A program made the position numbers and the translations under genes. The notes under the pieces were generated by a model that ran no database searches, was not told the DNA's origin, and was given only the letters and a program-made list of their open reading frames with translations. A stretch of DNA of 64,000 nt from Streptomyces sp. Z26 (GTDB taxonomy: Bacteria > Actinomycetota > Actinomycetes > Streptomycetales > Streptomycetaceae): NCBI RefSeq assembly GCF_003665095.1, contig NZ_RCHV01000002.1, positions 5,336,501-5,400,500 of the forward strand, given 5' to 3'. Shown here piece after piece: positions 49,267-57,995 of this stretch (positions are counted from its first letter, which is position 1; each line of letters starts with the position of its first letter).

Positions 49267-49861
49267 CCGCGTCGACCGGTCGGCGGGCAACGGCAGGGTC
49301 CGGATCACCGACGTACGGGTGCTCGGGGCCTTCGCCCACCCGCTGCGCCTGCGCCTGCTCCACCAGCTGATGCGGTCCGGTCCGGGCACCGCCAGCCACT
49401 GCGCGGAGCTGCTCGGCGACTCGGCGTCGAACTGCAGCTACCACCTGCGGCTCCTCAGCCGGTACGGGCTGGTGGAGCGGGTGGAGCCGGAGGAGGGCGC
49501 GGACGGGCGGGACCGGCCCTGGCGGGCGGTCGCCACCGGCTTCGACTTCCTGCCCGAGGGGGACGACCCGGAGTCGCTCGCGGCCCACTCCGCCGTCGTG
49601 GGCGCGGAGTTGGGGGAGCTGACGCGGCTGTGGCGGTCGTTCCTGGCGGGGTTCGGCTCCCTCGACCCGCGGTGGCAGCGGGCCTCGGTCTTCGACTCGT
49701 ACGCGCTGTGCGCCACCCCGGACGAACTGGTGCACCTGACGGGGGTGATCGACCTGCTGGTACGGCCGTACATCGTGGCCAACCGCGAGGACCCGCCGGC
49801 GGAGGCCGAGGAGGTCAGCCTCAGCCTCCAGGCCGTCCACCGGCCGCAGGAGCGGCCTTGA
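49253..49861 (+). CDS. ArsR-type winged-helix regulator
   Basis: 202-residue regulator of the HTH_20/ArsR group: winged helix from about residue 18 to 95 (LGAFAHPLRLRLLHQLMRS, then SNCSYHLRLLSRYGLVER), C-terminal helical domain without metal-binding cysteines, so it probably senses an organic ligand. Such regulators usually repress a neighbouring exporter until its substrate appears. Two copies of a TGAA-N8-TTCA element lie upstream and over its start. The stop overlaps the transporter start (TTGA), so the two form an operon. Confidence 0.88.
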   Translation: MSFTSRVDRSAGNGRVRITDVRVLGAFAHPLRLRLLHQLMRSGPGTASHCAELLGDSASNCSYHLRLLSRYGLVERVEPEEGADGRDRPWRAVATGFDFLPEGDDPESLAAHSAVVGAELGELTRLWRSFLAGFGSLDPRWQRASVFDSYALCATPDELVHLTGVIDLLVRPYIVANREDPPAEAEEVSLSLQAVHRPQERP

Positions 49862-51201
49862 CCGGCGCGGACGGCGGCTCGCCCCTGCGCCAACCGGGGT
49901 TCCGCACCCTGTGGCTGGCGGGAATCCTGGACGACACCGTCGACTGGATGCTCGTCACGGCGATCCCCATCTTCATCTACCGCATGACGGGATCCGCGCT
50001 GACGACGTCCGTGGCGTTCCTGATCGGGCTGGCCCCCGGCATCCTGGTCAGCCCCTTCGCGGGTGTCGTCGCGGACCGCTGCGACCGCCGCCTGCTGCTG
50101 CTGGTGTGCACGCTGCTCCAGGCGCTGCTCGTCCTGCCGCTGCTGTTCGTCGTCTCCCGGGACACGCTGTGGCTGCTGTACGCGGTGGTCGGGGCCCGTG
50201 CGGCGTGCGCGCAGTTCGTCCTCACGTCGAAGAACTCGCTGCTGCCCGCGCTGGTGGGCCCCCGGCACACCGCGGCCGCCAGCAACCTGGTGGTGCTGAA
50301 CACCAACCTCGGCCGCCTGCTGGGCAGTCTGCTGGGCGGGGTGGCGGTGGCGGGTGGGCTGCGGCCGGTCGTGGGCGGCGCCCTCCTCGGCCTGCTCCTC
50401 GCCGCCACGCTGATCGGCCGCATCCCCCGCGCCGCGCCCCCGTCGGCGCCTGCGGAGGCGGCGGGCGGCCCGGTCGAGGAGGGGCCGCGCCGGGGGGCGC
50501 TGGCGGAGTGGCGCGAGGGGGTCGCGGTCATCCTCGGCGACCGCAGGCTGCGGGTGTCGTTCCTGTCCGCGACCCTGTGCGCCGTGGGCCAGGGCCTCTT
50601 CGTCGTGCTGTTCGTCGTCTTCGTCGCCCGGACCCTCGGCGGCAGCGACGCCGAGATCGGCCTGCTGCGCAGCATCCAGGGCGTCGGCGGCATCGCGGGC
50701 GGGGCCGCGCTGGGGGTGCTGGGTTCCAGGGTCCACCCCCGGCCGCTGATCACCTGGGGCGCGCTGAGCTTCGCGCTGCTGGCGCTGGTGCTCTGGAACG
50801 GTCCGTCGGTGACGACGGCGATGGGCGTGTACGTCGGGCTGTTCGCCGTGATCGGCCTGCCCGGCGGCGTCTACTTCGCGGGTGCGCTGGGCATGGTGCA
50901 GCAGCGGGTGCCGCCCGCCTACCTGGGCCGCGTGCTGGGCTCGTTCTACACCACGTTCAACGGCGCGCAGGTGCTGGGCATGGCGGCGGCCGGGCTGCTG
51001 GGGGACCGCCTCGGGCCGGTGCCCCTCCTCAACGCGCAGGCGCTGCTGTACCTCGCCGCCGGGCTGGCCACGCTGCTGGTGCTCGGCGTGCGCAACGTCC
51101 CCGAGGAGCCCCTCCCCGAGCGGTCGGAGTCGCAGCGGTCGGTGCTCCCGGCTCCGGTGCCGCCGGAGCGGAAGGAGCTGCGGGAGGGCCGCGCCGGGTG
51201 A
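49858..51201 (+). CDS. MFS exporter, probable self-resistance
   Basis: 447-residue MFS permease with about 12 helices, of the enterobactin/macrolide-exporter type (start LRQPGFRTLWLAGILDD, loop VADRCDRRLL). The TTG at 49858 overlaps the ArsR stop and has AGGAG at good distance, so expression depends on the ArsR operon. The C-terminal 25 residues are hydrophilic. Given its place at the end of the NRPS cluster, export of the peptide product and self-protection are likely; the substrate is inferred. Confidence 0.9.
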   Translation: MTGADGGSPLRQPGFRTLWLAGILDDTVDWMLVTAIPIFIYRMTGSALTTSVAFLIGLAPGILVSPFAGVVADRCDRRLLLLVCTLLQALLVLPLLFVVSRDTLWLLYAVVGARAACAQFVLTSKNSLLPALVGPRHTAAASNLVVLNTNLGRLLGSLLGGVAVAGGLRPVVGGALLGLLLAATLIGRIPRAAPPSAPAEAAGGPVEEGPRRGALAEWREGVAVILGDRRLRVSFLSATLCAVGQGLFVVLFVVFVARTLGGSDAEIGLLRSIQGVGGIAGGAALGVLGSRVHPRPLITWGALSFALLALVLWNGPSVTTAMGVYVGLFAVIGLPGGVYFAGALGMVQQRVPPAYLGRVLGSFYTTFNGAQVLGMAAAGLLGDRLGPVPLLNAQALLYLAAGLATLLVLGVRNVPEEPLPERSESQRSVLPAPVPPERKELREGRAG

Positions 51202-51220
51202 GCCGGGGCGCCCGGCGCGG

Positions 51221-52525
51221 TCAGCGGGTGGCGTCCCAGAGGGGGCGGGTGCCCAGGTCCGCCACGTCCAGGGCGAGTTCGGCGTACATCGCGTTCGCCC
51301 ACGAGAACCAGGCGCGGGTGAAGCGGCTCGGGTCGTCCTTGTGGAACGACTCGTGCATCTGGCCCGTACCCGCGTCCGTGACCAGCAGCGTGCGCAGGGC
51401 CGCCACGCGTTCCGCCTCGTCGGTGCCGGTCAGCCCCTGTACGGCGAGGGCGATGGGCCAGATGTGCCCTTCGGGGGTGTGCGGGCTGCCGATGCCCTCG
51501 GCCGCCGCGCCGCGGTACCAGGTGGGGTTGGCGGGGGAGAGGGCGAACCGGCGCGTGGCGAGGTACACCGGGTCCGTGGCGGGGACGTCCGCGACGAGGG
51601 GCAGGGAGAGCAGGCTCGGCATGTTCGCGTCGTCCATGAGCAGCGCGCCGCCCCTGCCGTCCACCTCGTACGCGTACACCAGCCCGTGCTCGGGATGCCG
51701 TACGGTGCCGTGCCGCGCGGTTGCCGCCCGCAGCTCCGCCGCCAACGCGGCGGCGTCCTCGGCGAGTTCCGCGTCCCGTACGTGGCGGGCGAGGGCGGCG
51801 GCGCCGTCGAGCGCGGCGGCGGCACACAGGTTCGCGGGGACGTTGTAGCCGTGGTGGCACGCGTCGTCGCTGGGCCGGAAGCCGCTCCAGGTCATGCCGG
51901 TCGGGGCGACGGGCGTGCCCCGACCGTCGTTCGGGAGGGTGTCGCTCGGTGGGCCGTCCGCGCGGCGGAAGCGGTACGGGGAGCGGTGCTCGTGGTCCTG
52001 CTCCGTACGCCAGACGCCGAGGGCGGCGCGCGCGGCACGGAGCGCCCCCGCCACGTGGTCGGTGCGCCCGGTCGCGACCCAGAAGCGGTGGGCGAGGAGG
52101 AGGGGGAAGGCGAGGGAGTCGACCTCGTACTTCCGCTCCCACACCCACGGGTCGTCGCACAGGTCGGCGGGGTCGTGGGCGCGCCCGGAGGGTTCGGCGT
52201 TGAACGCGTTGGCGTACGGGTCGCGGGCGATCTGCGCGAACTGCCGCCGCAGCACGGCGAGCAGCAGCTCCTGGAGGCCCGGATGGCCGGGGGCGAGCGC
52301 CAGGTACGGCATCAGCTGCGTGGACGAGTCCCGCAGCCACATCGCGGGGATGTCGCCGGTCACGACGAACGCCGTGCCGTCGGGCATCGGCCGTACGGTG
52401 CGGGCCAGGGTGTCGTCCAGGCAGCGCACCAGGGTCCGGCCGAGGCGCGGGTCACCGAGGTCGTCGAGGCGGCGGACGGCGCGGCGGACGGTCGGGTGGT
52501 CCGCGACGCTGGTGGGGAAGCGCAT
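51221..52525 (-). CDS. Glycoside hydrolase family 125 (exo-alpha-1,6-mannosidase)
   Basis: 434-residue (alpha/alpha)6-barrel enzyme of the GH125 (formerly DUF1237) family, which trims alpha-1,6-linked mannose from N-glycan or yeast-mannan fragments. Family segments are clear: GDIPAMWLRDSSTQLMPYL, ERKYEVDSLAFPLLL, TGMTWSGFRPSDDA, LLMDDANMPSLLSLP, and EGIGSPHTPEGHIWPI. There is no signal peptide, so it should act inside the cell on imported oligosaccharides. It is the last gene of the minus-strand mannan operon, 113 bp behind the LacI gene. Confidence 0.93.
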   Translation of the reverse strand: MRFPTSVADHPTVRRAVRRLDDLGDPRLGRTLVRCLDDTLARTVRPMPDGTAFVVTGDIPAMWLRDSSTQLMPYLALAPGHPGLQELLLAVLRRQFAQIARDPYANAFNAEPSGRAHDPADLCDDPWVWERKYEVDSLAFPLLLAHRFWVATGRTDHVAGALRAARAALGVWRTEQDHEHRSPYRFRRADGPPSDTLPNDGRGTPVAPTGMTWSGFRPSDDACHHGYNVPANLCAAAALDGAAALARHVRDAELAEDAAALAAELRAATARHGTVRHPEHGLVYAYEVDGRGGALLMDDANMPSLLSLPLVADVPATDPVYLATRRFALSPANPTWYRGAAAEGIGSPHTPEGHIWPIALAVQGLTGTDEAERVAALRTLLVTDAGTGQMHESFHKDDPSRFTRAWFSWANAMYAELALDVADLGTRPLWDATR

Positions 52526-52638
52526 GGGGCGGCCTTTCGGCGGTGGGGCGGGGGAGTCGGCGGGCGGACGCGCCCGCCCGGTCACGGCGGCCGCGGCCGG
52601 GGCGTACGGCGCCCCCGTCCGTACGGCGGCGGCGCGCG

Positions 52639-53682
52639 TCAGGCTTCCGGCGTCGCGCCGTCCGGACCGTCCGCGCCGTCGGGCACGCCGTGGCGCACGA
52701 CGCGGGTGGGGACGGTGACACGGCGGGAGGCCGGGGGCGCGCCGTCGTGGTGGGCGAGGCGGTCGATCAGCAGGCGGGCGGCCTGGCGGCCGATCTCGTC
52801 GGCGTCGTAGCTGACGACGGTCAGCGGCAGGCCGAGGACGTCGGCCAGGTCGAAGTCGTCGAAACCGGCGAGGGGAAGGGTCGTGCCCGCCTTGTAGAGG
52901 GCGCGGATCGCGCCCTGGCTGATGCGGTTGTTGGTGCAGAACAGCGCGGCGGGACGGTCGGCCCGCGCGAGCAGGTCGAGGGTGGCCCGTTCCGCCGCCG
53001 CCGCGTCGACGAGCCCCTGCCGGATGAGGTCGTGGTCCGGTTCGACGCCGACCTCCTCGTGCGCGGCCCAGAAGCCGCGGAGGCGTTCGGCGCCGGTGTA
53101 GAGGGCGGGCGGGTTGCCGAGGAAGGCGATCCGGGTGTGCCCGTCCGCGAGCAGGCAGGCGGTGGCCTCGCGAGCGCCGTGGAAGTCCTCGACCAGCACG
53201 CAGTCGGTGTCGAGCCCGGCGGGCGGGCGGGCGGCGAGGACGACCGGCACATGGCGCATGGCGCCCGCCAGGTGCTGTTGGCGGCTGCCCGCGGGGACCA
53301 CGATCAGCCCCTCCACCTGGTGGTCGACGAGCCCGTCGATGAGCGCGGGCTCCCGGTCTGCCTGCTCGGCGGAGTTGCTGAGCAGCATCCGGAAGCCGTA
53401 CTCCGTCGCGACCTCCTGCACGCCGAGCGCGAGGCGCGAGTAGAAGGGGTTGGCGAGATTGGTGACGACGAGGCCGATCATGCCGCTGCCGCCGAGGCGG
53501 AGACTGCGGGCGGTCTGGTTGCGGCGGTAGCCGAGCCGGTCGACGGCGGCGAAGACCCGTTCCCGGGTGGACTCGGACACGCCGGGGTCGTTCTTGAGGA
53601 CGCGGGAGACGGTCATGGCGCTCACCTCCGCGAGGCGGCCGACGTCGTGCATGGTCGGCCCGCTGCCACGGCGAGCGCTCAT
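52639..53682 (-). CDS. LacI family transcriptional regulator
   Basis: 347-residue repressor: N-terminal helix-turn-helix (TMHDVGRLAEVSAMTVSRVL, about 10-30) and hinge helix, then a periplasmic-binding-protein-like sugar domain (GLVVTNLANPFYSRLALGVQ to RRVTVPTRVVRHG). The ATG at 53682 is chosen because it starts directly before the HTH. It lies within the mannoside locus between the ROK kinase and GH125 genes and probably represses both divergent mannan operons until a mannose-derived inducer appears. GTTA-N4-TAAC at 56417 is a candidate site. Confidence 0.92.
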   Translation of the reverse strand: MSARRGSGPTMHDVGRLAEVSAMTVSRVLKNDPGVSESTRERVFAAVDRLGYRRNQTARSLRLGGSGMIGLVVTNLANPFYSRLALGVQEVATEYGFRMLLSNSAEQADREPALIDGLVDHQVEGLIVVPAGSRQQHLAGAMRHVPVVLAARPPAGLDTDCVLVEDFHGAREATACLLADGHTRIAFLGNPPALYTGAERLRGFWAAHEEVGVEPDHDLIRQGLVDAAAAERATLDLLARADRPAALFCTNNRISQGAIRALYKAGTTLPLAGFDDFDLADVLGLPLTVVSYDADEIGRQAARLLIDRLAHHDGAPPASRRVTVPTRVVRHGVPDGADGPDGATPEA

Positions 53683-53717
53683 GCCCCTGCCCCTTCCTCT
53701 GCCTGGTGCCCTGGTCG

Positions 53718-54671
53718 TCACGGGGCGTCCGGTCCGCCCCGCGCCCAGCGGGCGGCCCCGACGAGCGGGGCCTCCTCGGGCCGCCGGGCCGCCAGTACGG
53801 GTACGTCGGGTCCGTCGGCCGCGGCCAGCCCCGCGACGAGCGCCGGGTGCACCAGGTCCCACGAGCGCGCCACCGAGCCGCCGACGACCACCGCGGTGGC
53901 CGCGAAGCGGCCGGTCCACGGGGCGAGGGCCCGGCCGAGCGCGTCGAAAGCGTAGCGGAAGGTCCCGGCCGCGGCGGCGTCGCCCTTCCTGGCCCGTACG
54001 GCCACCTCCCGTACGTCGGGGGCGTCCCGGTCGTCCGCGCCGTCCGTGCCGGTGGCCGCGAGGCGGGCGTACCGGGTGCGGAGGCCACGGCGCGAGACGG
54101 TGTCCTCCAGCGGGCCGCCGTCCACCGTCAGCCGGTGCACGTGCCCGTCCGGCGGCACCAGCGGGCCGGTGTGCACGGGCCGCCCGGCGGCCAGGAACGA
54201 CGACCCGACGCCCGTGCCGAGCGTCAGGCAGACGACCCGGTCGTGCCCGGTGGCGGCCCCGGCGGCGTACTCGCCGAGGGCGAACGCGTCGGCGTCGTTG
54301 ACGAAGCGCAGCCGCGCGCAGCGGTCGGCCAGCCGCGTACGCAGTCCGGCGCCGACGTCGACCCCGGACAGCGACTCGAACTTGCCGATCCCGGCGAAGC
54401 GGCCGGTCCCCGTCGCGTAGTCGAAGGGGCCGGGCATCGCCACGCCCCAGTACGGGCCGTGCCCGGCGGGGAGGGCCAGGGCGGCCGCCGCCAGGGCGTC
54501 GAGGACGGCGTCGGCCGCCGCGTGCGCGTCGAGGGGCGCCCGTACCACCGTGCCGGATACGGGCCGGTCCGTGCCGGGGTCGACGAGCGCGGCGGTGACG
54601 TGCGTACCGCCGACGTCGAGCACCGGCACCGGCGGTGCGGGGGCGGCCGGGCCGCCGGGGCCGGCGGTCAC
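53718..54671 (-). CDS. ROK family sugar kinase
   Basis: 317-residue kinase of the ROK family, likely phosphorylating mannose or another hexose released by the nearby glycosidases. The ATP phosphate loop is LDVGGTHVTAALVD near the N-terminus; other motifs are GVAMPGPFDY, FVNDADAFALGEY (the acidic catalytic base) and LTLGTGVGSSFLA. The zinc-binding CxCGxxGC motif of typical ROK proteins is absent, replaced by a VDGGPLEDTVSRRGL segment. The GTG start overlaps the stop of the isomerase-like gene (GTGA). Confidence 0.88.
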   Translation of the reverse strand: MTAGPGGPAAPAPPVPVLDVGGTHVTAALVDPGTDRPVSGTVVRAPLDAHAAADAVLDALAAAALALPAGHGPYWGVAMPGPFDYATGTGRFAGIGKFESLSGVDVGAGLRTRLADRCARLRFVNDADAFALGEYAAGAATGHDRVVCLTLGTGVGSSFLAAGRPVHTGPLVPPDGHVHRLTVDGGPLEDTVSRRGLRTRYARLAATGTDGADDRDAPDVREVAVRARKGDAAAAGTFRYAFDALGRALAPWTGRFAATAVVVGGSVARSWDLVHPALVAGLAAADGPDVPVLAARRPEEAPLVGAARWARGGPDAP

Positions 54672-56386
54672 GGCTCGACCACGAGCGCCTTGACGACCCG
54701 CACCTCGGCGTCGCCGACGGCGCGGACGACGTACGGGCCGACGGCGGCCGGGACGGTGAGCGTCTCCGCGAAGGCCAGGTCGTGCGTACGCCCGTCGCCG
54801 GTCTCCACGACGGCGCCCTCGCCCGCGGCCACGTTGAGGATGTGGAAGCGGCCCGCGGTGTCGTCGGGGGCGGCGCCGCCGGGGGCGACGACGACGCGGT
54901 GCACCGCGTAGAACATCTCGGGCAGGGCGCCGACGACCTCCTCGCGCCAGCCGTCCCCGGCGCGCAGCGTGCGCGGCCGCTGGACGAGGTCCTTCGTGAC
55001 GTCCTCGCCGCGCCGCGACGTGTCCAGGTTGGCGAGGCCGTGCTCGTACGGGAGGGGGCGGGACGCGCCGGAGGCGTCGGTGCGCAGCCAGTCGTACAGC
55101 CGCAGCGAGTACAGGTACGGGGTGGCGCTCACCTCCAGCACCAGGTTGCCCGCGCCGGAGGCGTGCGGGGTGCCCGCCGGGATCAGGAACAGCTGTCCCA
55201 CGTCCGACGGGTGCGACTGGACGTGCTCCTCGACGGGCAGCGGGGTGCCGTCCGTGACGGCGGCCTCCACGTCGCGCCGCAGGGTGCCGGTGTCGGCGTC
55301 CTCGGTGAGGCCGAGCAGCACGCGGGCGCCGTCCTCGGCGGCGGTGACGTAGTACGTCTCGTGCTGGGTGTACGGCCAGCCGAACACCTCCCGCATGTAC
55401 CGCTCGCGGGGGTGCAGGTGCAGCGACAGGTTGCCGCCGCCCATCGTGTCGAGGTAGTCGAAGCGGATCGGGAACGAGGTGCCGAACCGGCGGCGCACCT
55501 CCTCGCCGAGCAGCTCCCCGGGGTGCTCGACGCACAGCAGCTGGAACGGGACCTCCACCCGCGCGCCGTCCCGTTCCCCGACGAGGACCCCGGCCTCGGG
55601 CGCGATCAGCTCGTACCCGAGGGCGGTGTTCCCGGCCTGCGGGGTGAAGCCGAGTTCGCTCGCGGCCCACTGCCCGCCCCACGGCGTGGAGTTGAAGTAC
55701 GGGCGGGTGCGTACGGGCCCGCGCGCCAGGTGCGCGAGGGTGGCGCGGAACGCGGTGCCGTCCAGCGAGGCGGGGGCGGCCGGGTCCTGTACGTCGATCC
55801 AGCGGTCGACGCGTCCCGCGAGCGCGTCGCGGTGCCGGTCCAGCACGGGCCAGTCGGTGTAGAACAGCCGCACCAGGTCGCCCGGCGCGGCCGGGCGGCC
55901 GAGGTTCGCGCCGACGGGCAGCGCGCCGCGCGCGACGGCCGCCTCGGCGTACCGCTTCGGCAGGTCCGCGTACCACAGCACGTCCGGCGCGCAGAGCGCC
56001 GCGCCCGGCCCGTACACCACCACCACGCCGTCCCCTTCGGGACGCCCGGCGCGGGGCGGGGAGTCGAAGAGGTCCGCGACGTCCGCGCGGGACAGCGGGG
56101 TGAAGAACGGGTCGTCGGCCGGGACGGGCGCGGCGGCGAGCCGCTCGTGGGCGTCCGCCGCGTAGCGGTCGCGGACGTCGAGCGGCTCCGAGGCCCGGCC
56201 CGCGGCGCGGAGGGCGCCCACGAGGCCGTCGGCCAGCGCGGACCAGTCGAGGGCCGCGGGCCCGTCGACGGCCAGGACGAGCGGGCCGCGCGGCAGCCCG
56301 GCCACGGGGGCCGCCCAACCGGCGGCCACCTCCCCGGCGACCGGGCGGTAGCTGGGGAGGGGGTCGTACGAACGGGACGCGGGCAC
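54668..56386 (-). CDS. Class I mannose-6-phosphate isomerase-like protein with N-terminal extension
   Basis: 572 residues, much longer than a plain isomerase. Residues about 240-572 are a cupin of the mannose-6-phosphate isomerase type (YFNSTPWGGQW; zinc region NLSLHLHPRERYM; FLIPAGTPHASGAGN; then LRLYDW). Residues about 1-230 resemble the nucleoside-kinase-like region that accompanies such cupins, but the Walker loop position reads VDGPAALDW, lacking the GK(S/T), so it is probably not a kinase. Mannose-6-phosphate to fructose-6-phosphate is the likely step, linking imported mannose to glycolysis. First gene of its operon. Confidence 0.85.
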   Translation of the reverse strand: MPASRSYDPLPSYRPVAGEVAAGWAAPVAGLPRGPLVLAVDGPAALDWSALADGLVGALRAAGRASEPLDVRDRYAADAHERLAAAPVPADDPFFTPLSRADVADLFDSPPRAGRPEGDGVVVVYGPGAALCAPDVLWYADLPKRYAEAAVARGALPVGANLGRPAAPGDLVRLFYTDWPVLDRHRDALAGRVDRWIDVQDPAAPASLDGTAFRATLAHLARGPVRTRPYFNSTPWGGQWAASELGFTPQAGNTALGYELIAPEAGVLVGERDGARVEVPFQLLCVEHPGELLGEEVRRRFGTSFPIRFDYLDTMGGGNLSLHLHPRERYMREVFGWPYTQHETYYVTAAEDGARVLLGLTEDADTGTLRRDVEAAVTDGTPLPVEEHVQSHPSDVGQLFLIPAGTPHASGAGNLVLEVSATPYLYSLRLYDWLRTDASGASRPLPYEHGLANLDTSRRGEDVTKDLVQRPRTLRAGDGWREEVVGALPEMFYAVHRVVVAPGGAAPDDTAGRFHILNVAAGEGAVVETGDGRTHDLAFAETLTVPAAVGPYVVRAVGDAEVRVVKALVVEP

Positions 56387-56681
56387 ATCTGCTCCTTACT
56401 CGGCTCCACCATGCCCGTTAACGATAACAGTGCTTGGCTGGGAGTGTCCACGGTCGACCCGCCGGGGTCGAGAAATCCAAGATGGCCGCTGAGCTGGGCA
56501 TTTGGCGACCTACCTCGACGTGTTACGGATTGCCCGGCTCCGAAGCCTTGCTACGGGCGGAATGGTGTCGTTAACCTCCACGCAACGCACACTCCGACTG
56601 TCCCGGGACTTTCCAGGCGTCGTGCGCGCCCCGAGACGCACATTCCGGCCATGCTCATGGCCCGTTCTCTGAAGGTGATCG
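56387..56681. promoter_or_regulatory. Divergent mannan-operon control region
   Basis: 295 bp between the isomerase-like and binding-protein operons. It holds GTTA-ACGA-TAAC (56417-56428), 31 bp before the isomerase start, and GTTAAC (56570-56575), 107 bp before the binding-protein start. Both have the look of LacI-family half sites around GTTAAC, fitting joint control by the LacI protein in the locus. Confidence 0.6.
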
Positions 56682-57995
56682 ATGTCAGCATCGGGCAGGA
56701 CCGGCAGCGCGGCCCCGCCGCTCGCCCGGCGCCGCCTCCTCGCCGGCGCGGCCGCGGGTGCGGCCGCCCTGGCGGCCGGGGGCTGCGCCCGGGGGGCGAG
56801 CACGTCCGCGCAGCCCGGGACCACCAGCATCTCCAACGACAACGCCACCTGGGACGACGGCTACCGCGCCGCCGGACGCGAGCTGAAGAAGCACACCGGC
56901 TACGCGCTCCGGCCGCTGTCGAACCCGTCCGTCACCTCGTACCAGCAGGTCGTGCAGATGACGTTGCAGACCTCGAAGTCCTCCGACCTCGTCAAGTGGG
57001 CCTCCGGCTACCAGCTCAAGCGCCTGGCGCGGGCGGGCGGGCTCACCGACCTGACGCCGGTCTGGGACGCGTACGCGGACCGGGGCTGGGTGCGCCGCGC
57101 GTCGCGCGACGCCTTCGCCTACCGGGGGAAGGTCTACGGCGTCCCGCTCTACGAGTCCTACTACGTGCTGTTCTACAGCAAGCCGGTCTTCGCGAAGCTC
57201 GGCCTGTCCGTACCGGGCAGCTGGGACGCGCTGCTGCACTGCGCGGAGGTGCTCAAGCGGAACGGCATCACGCCGTTCCTCGCCAGCCAGGTCGGCGGCT
57301 GGCCCGCCATCGAGTGGTTCCAGGAGCTGGTCAGCAAGACCGACCCCGGTTTCTACCAGCGGCTGGTCGACGGCGAGGCGTCCTACACCGACGAGCCCGC
57401 CCGCCGCGCGATGGACGTCTGGCACGACTTCATGCGCAAGGGCTGGATGACCGCCCCCGACTTCGACCAGGCGCGCGGCCCCGGCGCGCTGAAGGAGGGC
57501 ACCGTGGGCCTCTTCCTGCACGGCACCTGGCAGGCGTCCGGCATGTCGGCCGTCGGCATGGAACCGGGCAGCGGCTACGGCGCGTTCCTCCTGCCGACGC
57601 TGCGGCCCGGCACCCCCCGGAGCGTCATCGCCGAGTCGGGCGTCTTCGCGGTGCCCAGCCGCGCCTCCTCGCACGACGCCGCCATGGCGAACGTCGGCGC
57701 CTGGCTCGACCCCTCCGTGCAGCGGGTGTGGAGCGACTTCCTCCAGGACAGCTCCGCCAACCCGAAGGTACGCGCGAGCAACCCGGTCGTCGCCGGGCTC
57801 CAACGGGACATCGCCCGGGACCGCGCGCGGGCCCTCGTCCGCTACTGGGAGGCCAGCCCGCCCAGCCTCGTCCAGGGCAACACCAACGACCTCGGCGGGT
57901 TCATGGCCGGGCAGACCTCCCCGGCCGAGACGCTGCGCCGGATGCAGGAGCGCGCGGGCGACGAGTGGGCGGCGTGGAAGAAGGACGAGGCATGA
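56682..57995 (+). CDS. ABC sugar-binding lipoprotein
   Basis: 437-residue extracellular solute-binding protein, the receptor of a CUT1-type sugar importer. The N-terminus has twin arginines, a hydrophobic alanine-rich stretch and a lipobox ending GGCA (C at about 35), so it is a lipoprotein exported in folded form by Tat or by Sec. The rest is the family 1 binding fold (DLVKWASGYQLKRLARAGGL, KVYGVPLYESYYVLFYSKP, GTVGLFLHGTWQASGM). The stop overlaps the first permease (ATGA). Given the surrounding alpha-mannosidases it should bind mannooligosaccharides. Confidence 0.93.
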   Translation: MSASGRTGSAAPPLARRRLLAGAAAGAAALAAGGCARGASTSAQPGTTSISNDNATWDDGYRAAGRELKKHTGYALRPLSNPSVTSYQQVVQMTLQTSKSSDLVKWASGYQLKRLARAGGLTDLTPVWDAYADRGWVRRASRDAFAYRGKVYGVPLYESYYVLFYSKPVFAKLGLSVPGSWDALLHCAEVLKRNGITPFLASQVGGWPAIEWFQELVSKTDPGFYQRLVDGEASYTDEPARRAMDVWHDFMRKGWMTAPDFDQARGPGALKEGTVGLFLHGTWQASGMSAVGMEPGSGYGAFLLPTLRPGTPRSVIAESGVFAVPSRASSHDAAMANVGAWLDPSVQRVWSDFLQDSSANPKVRASNPVVAGLQRDIARDRARALVRYWEASPPSLVQGNTNDLGGFMAGQTSPAETLRRMQERAGDEWAAWKKDEA

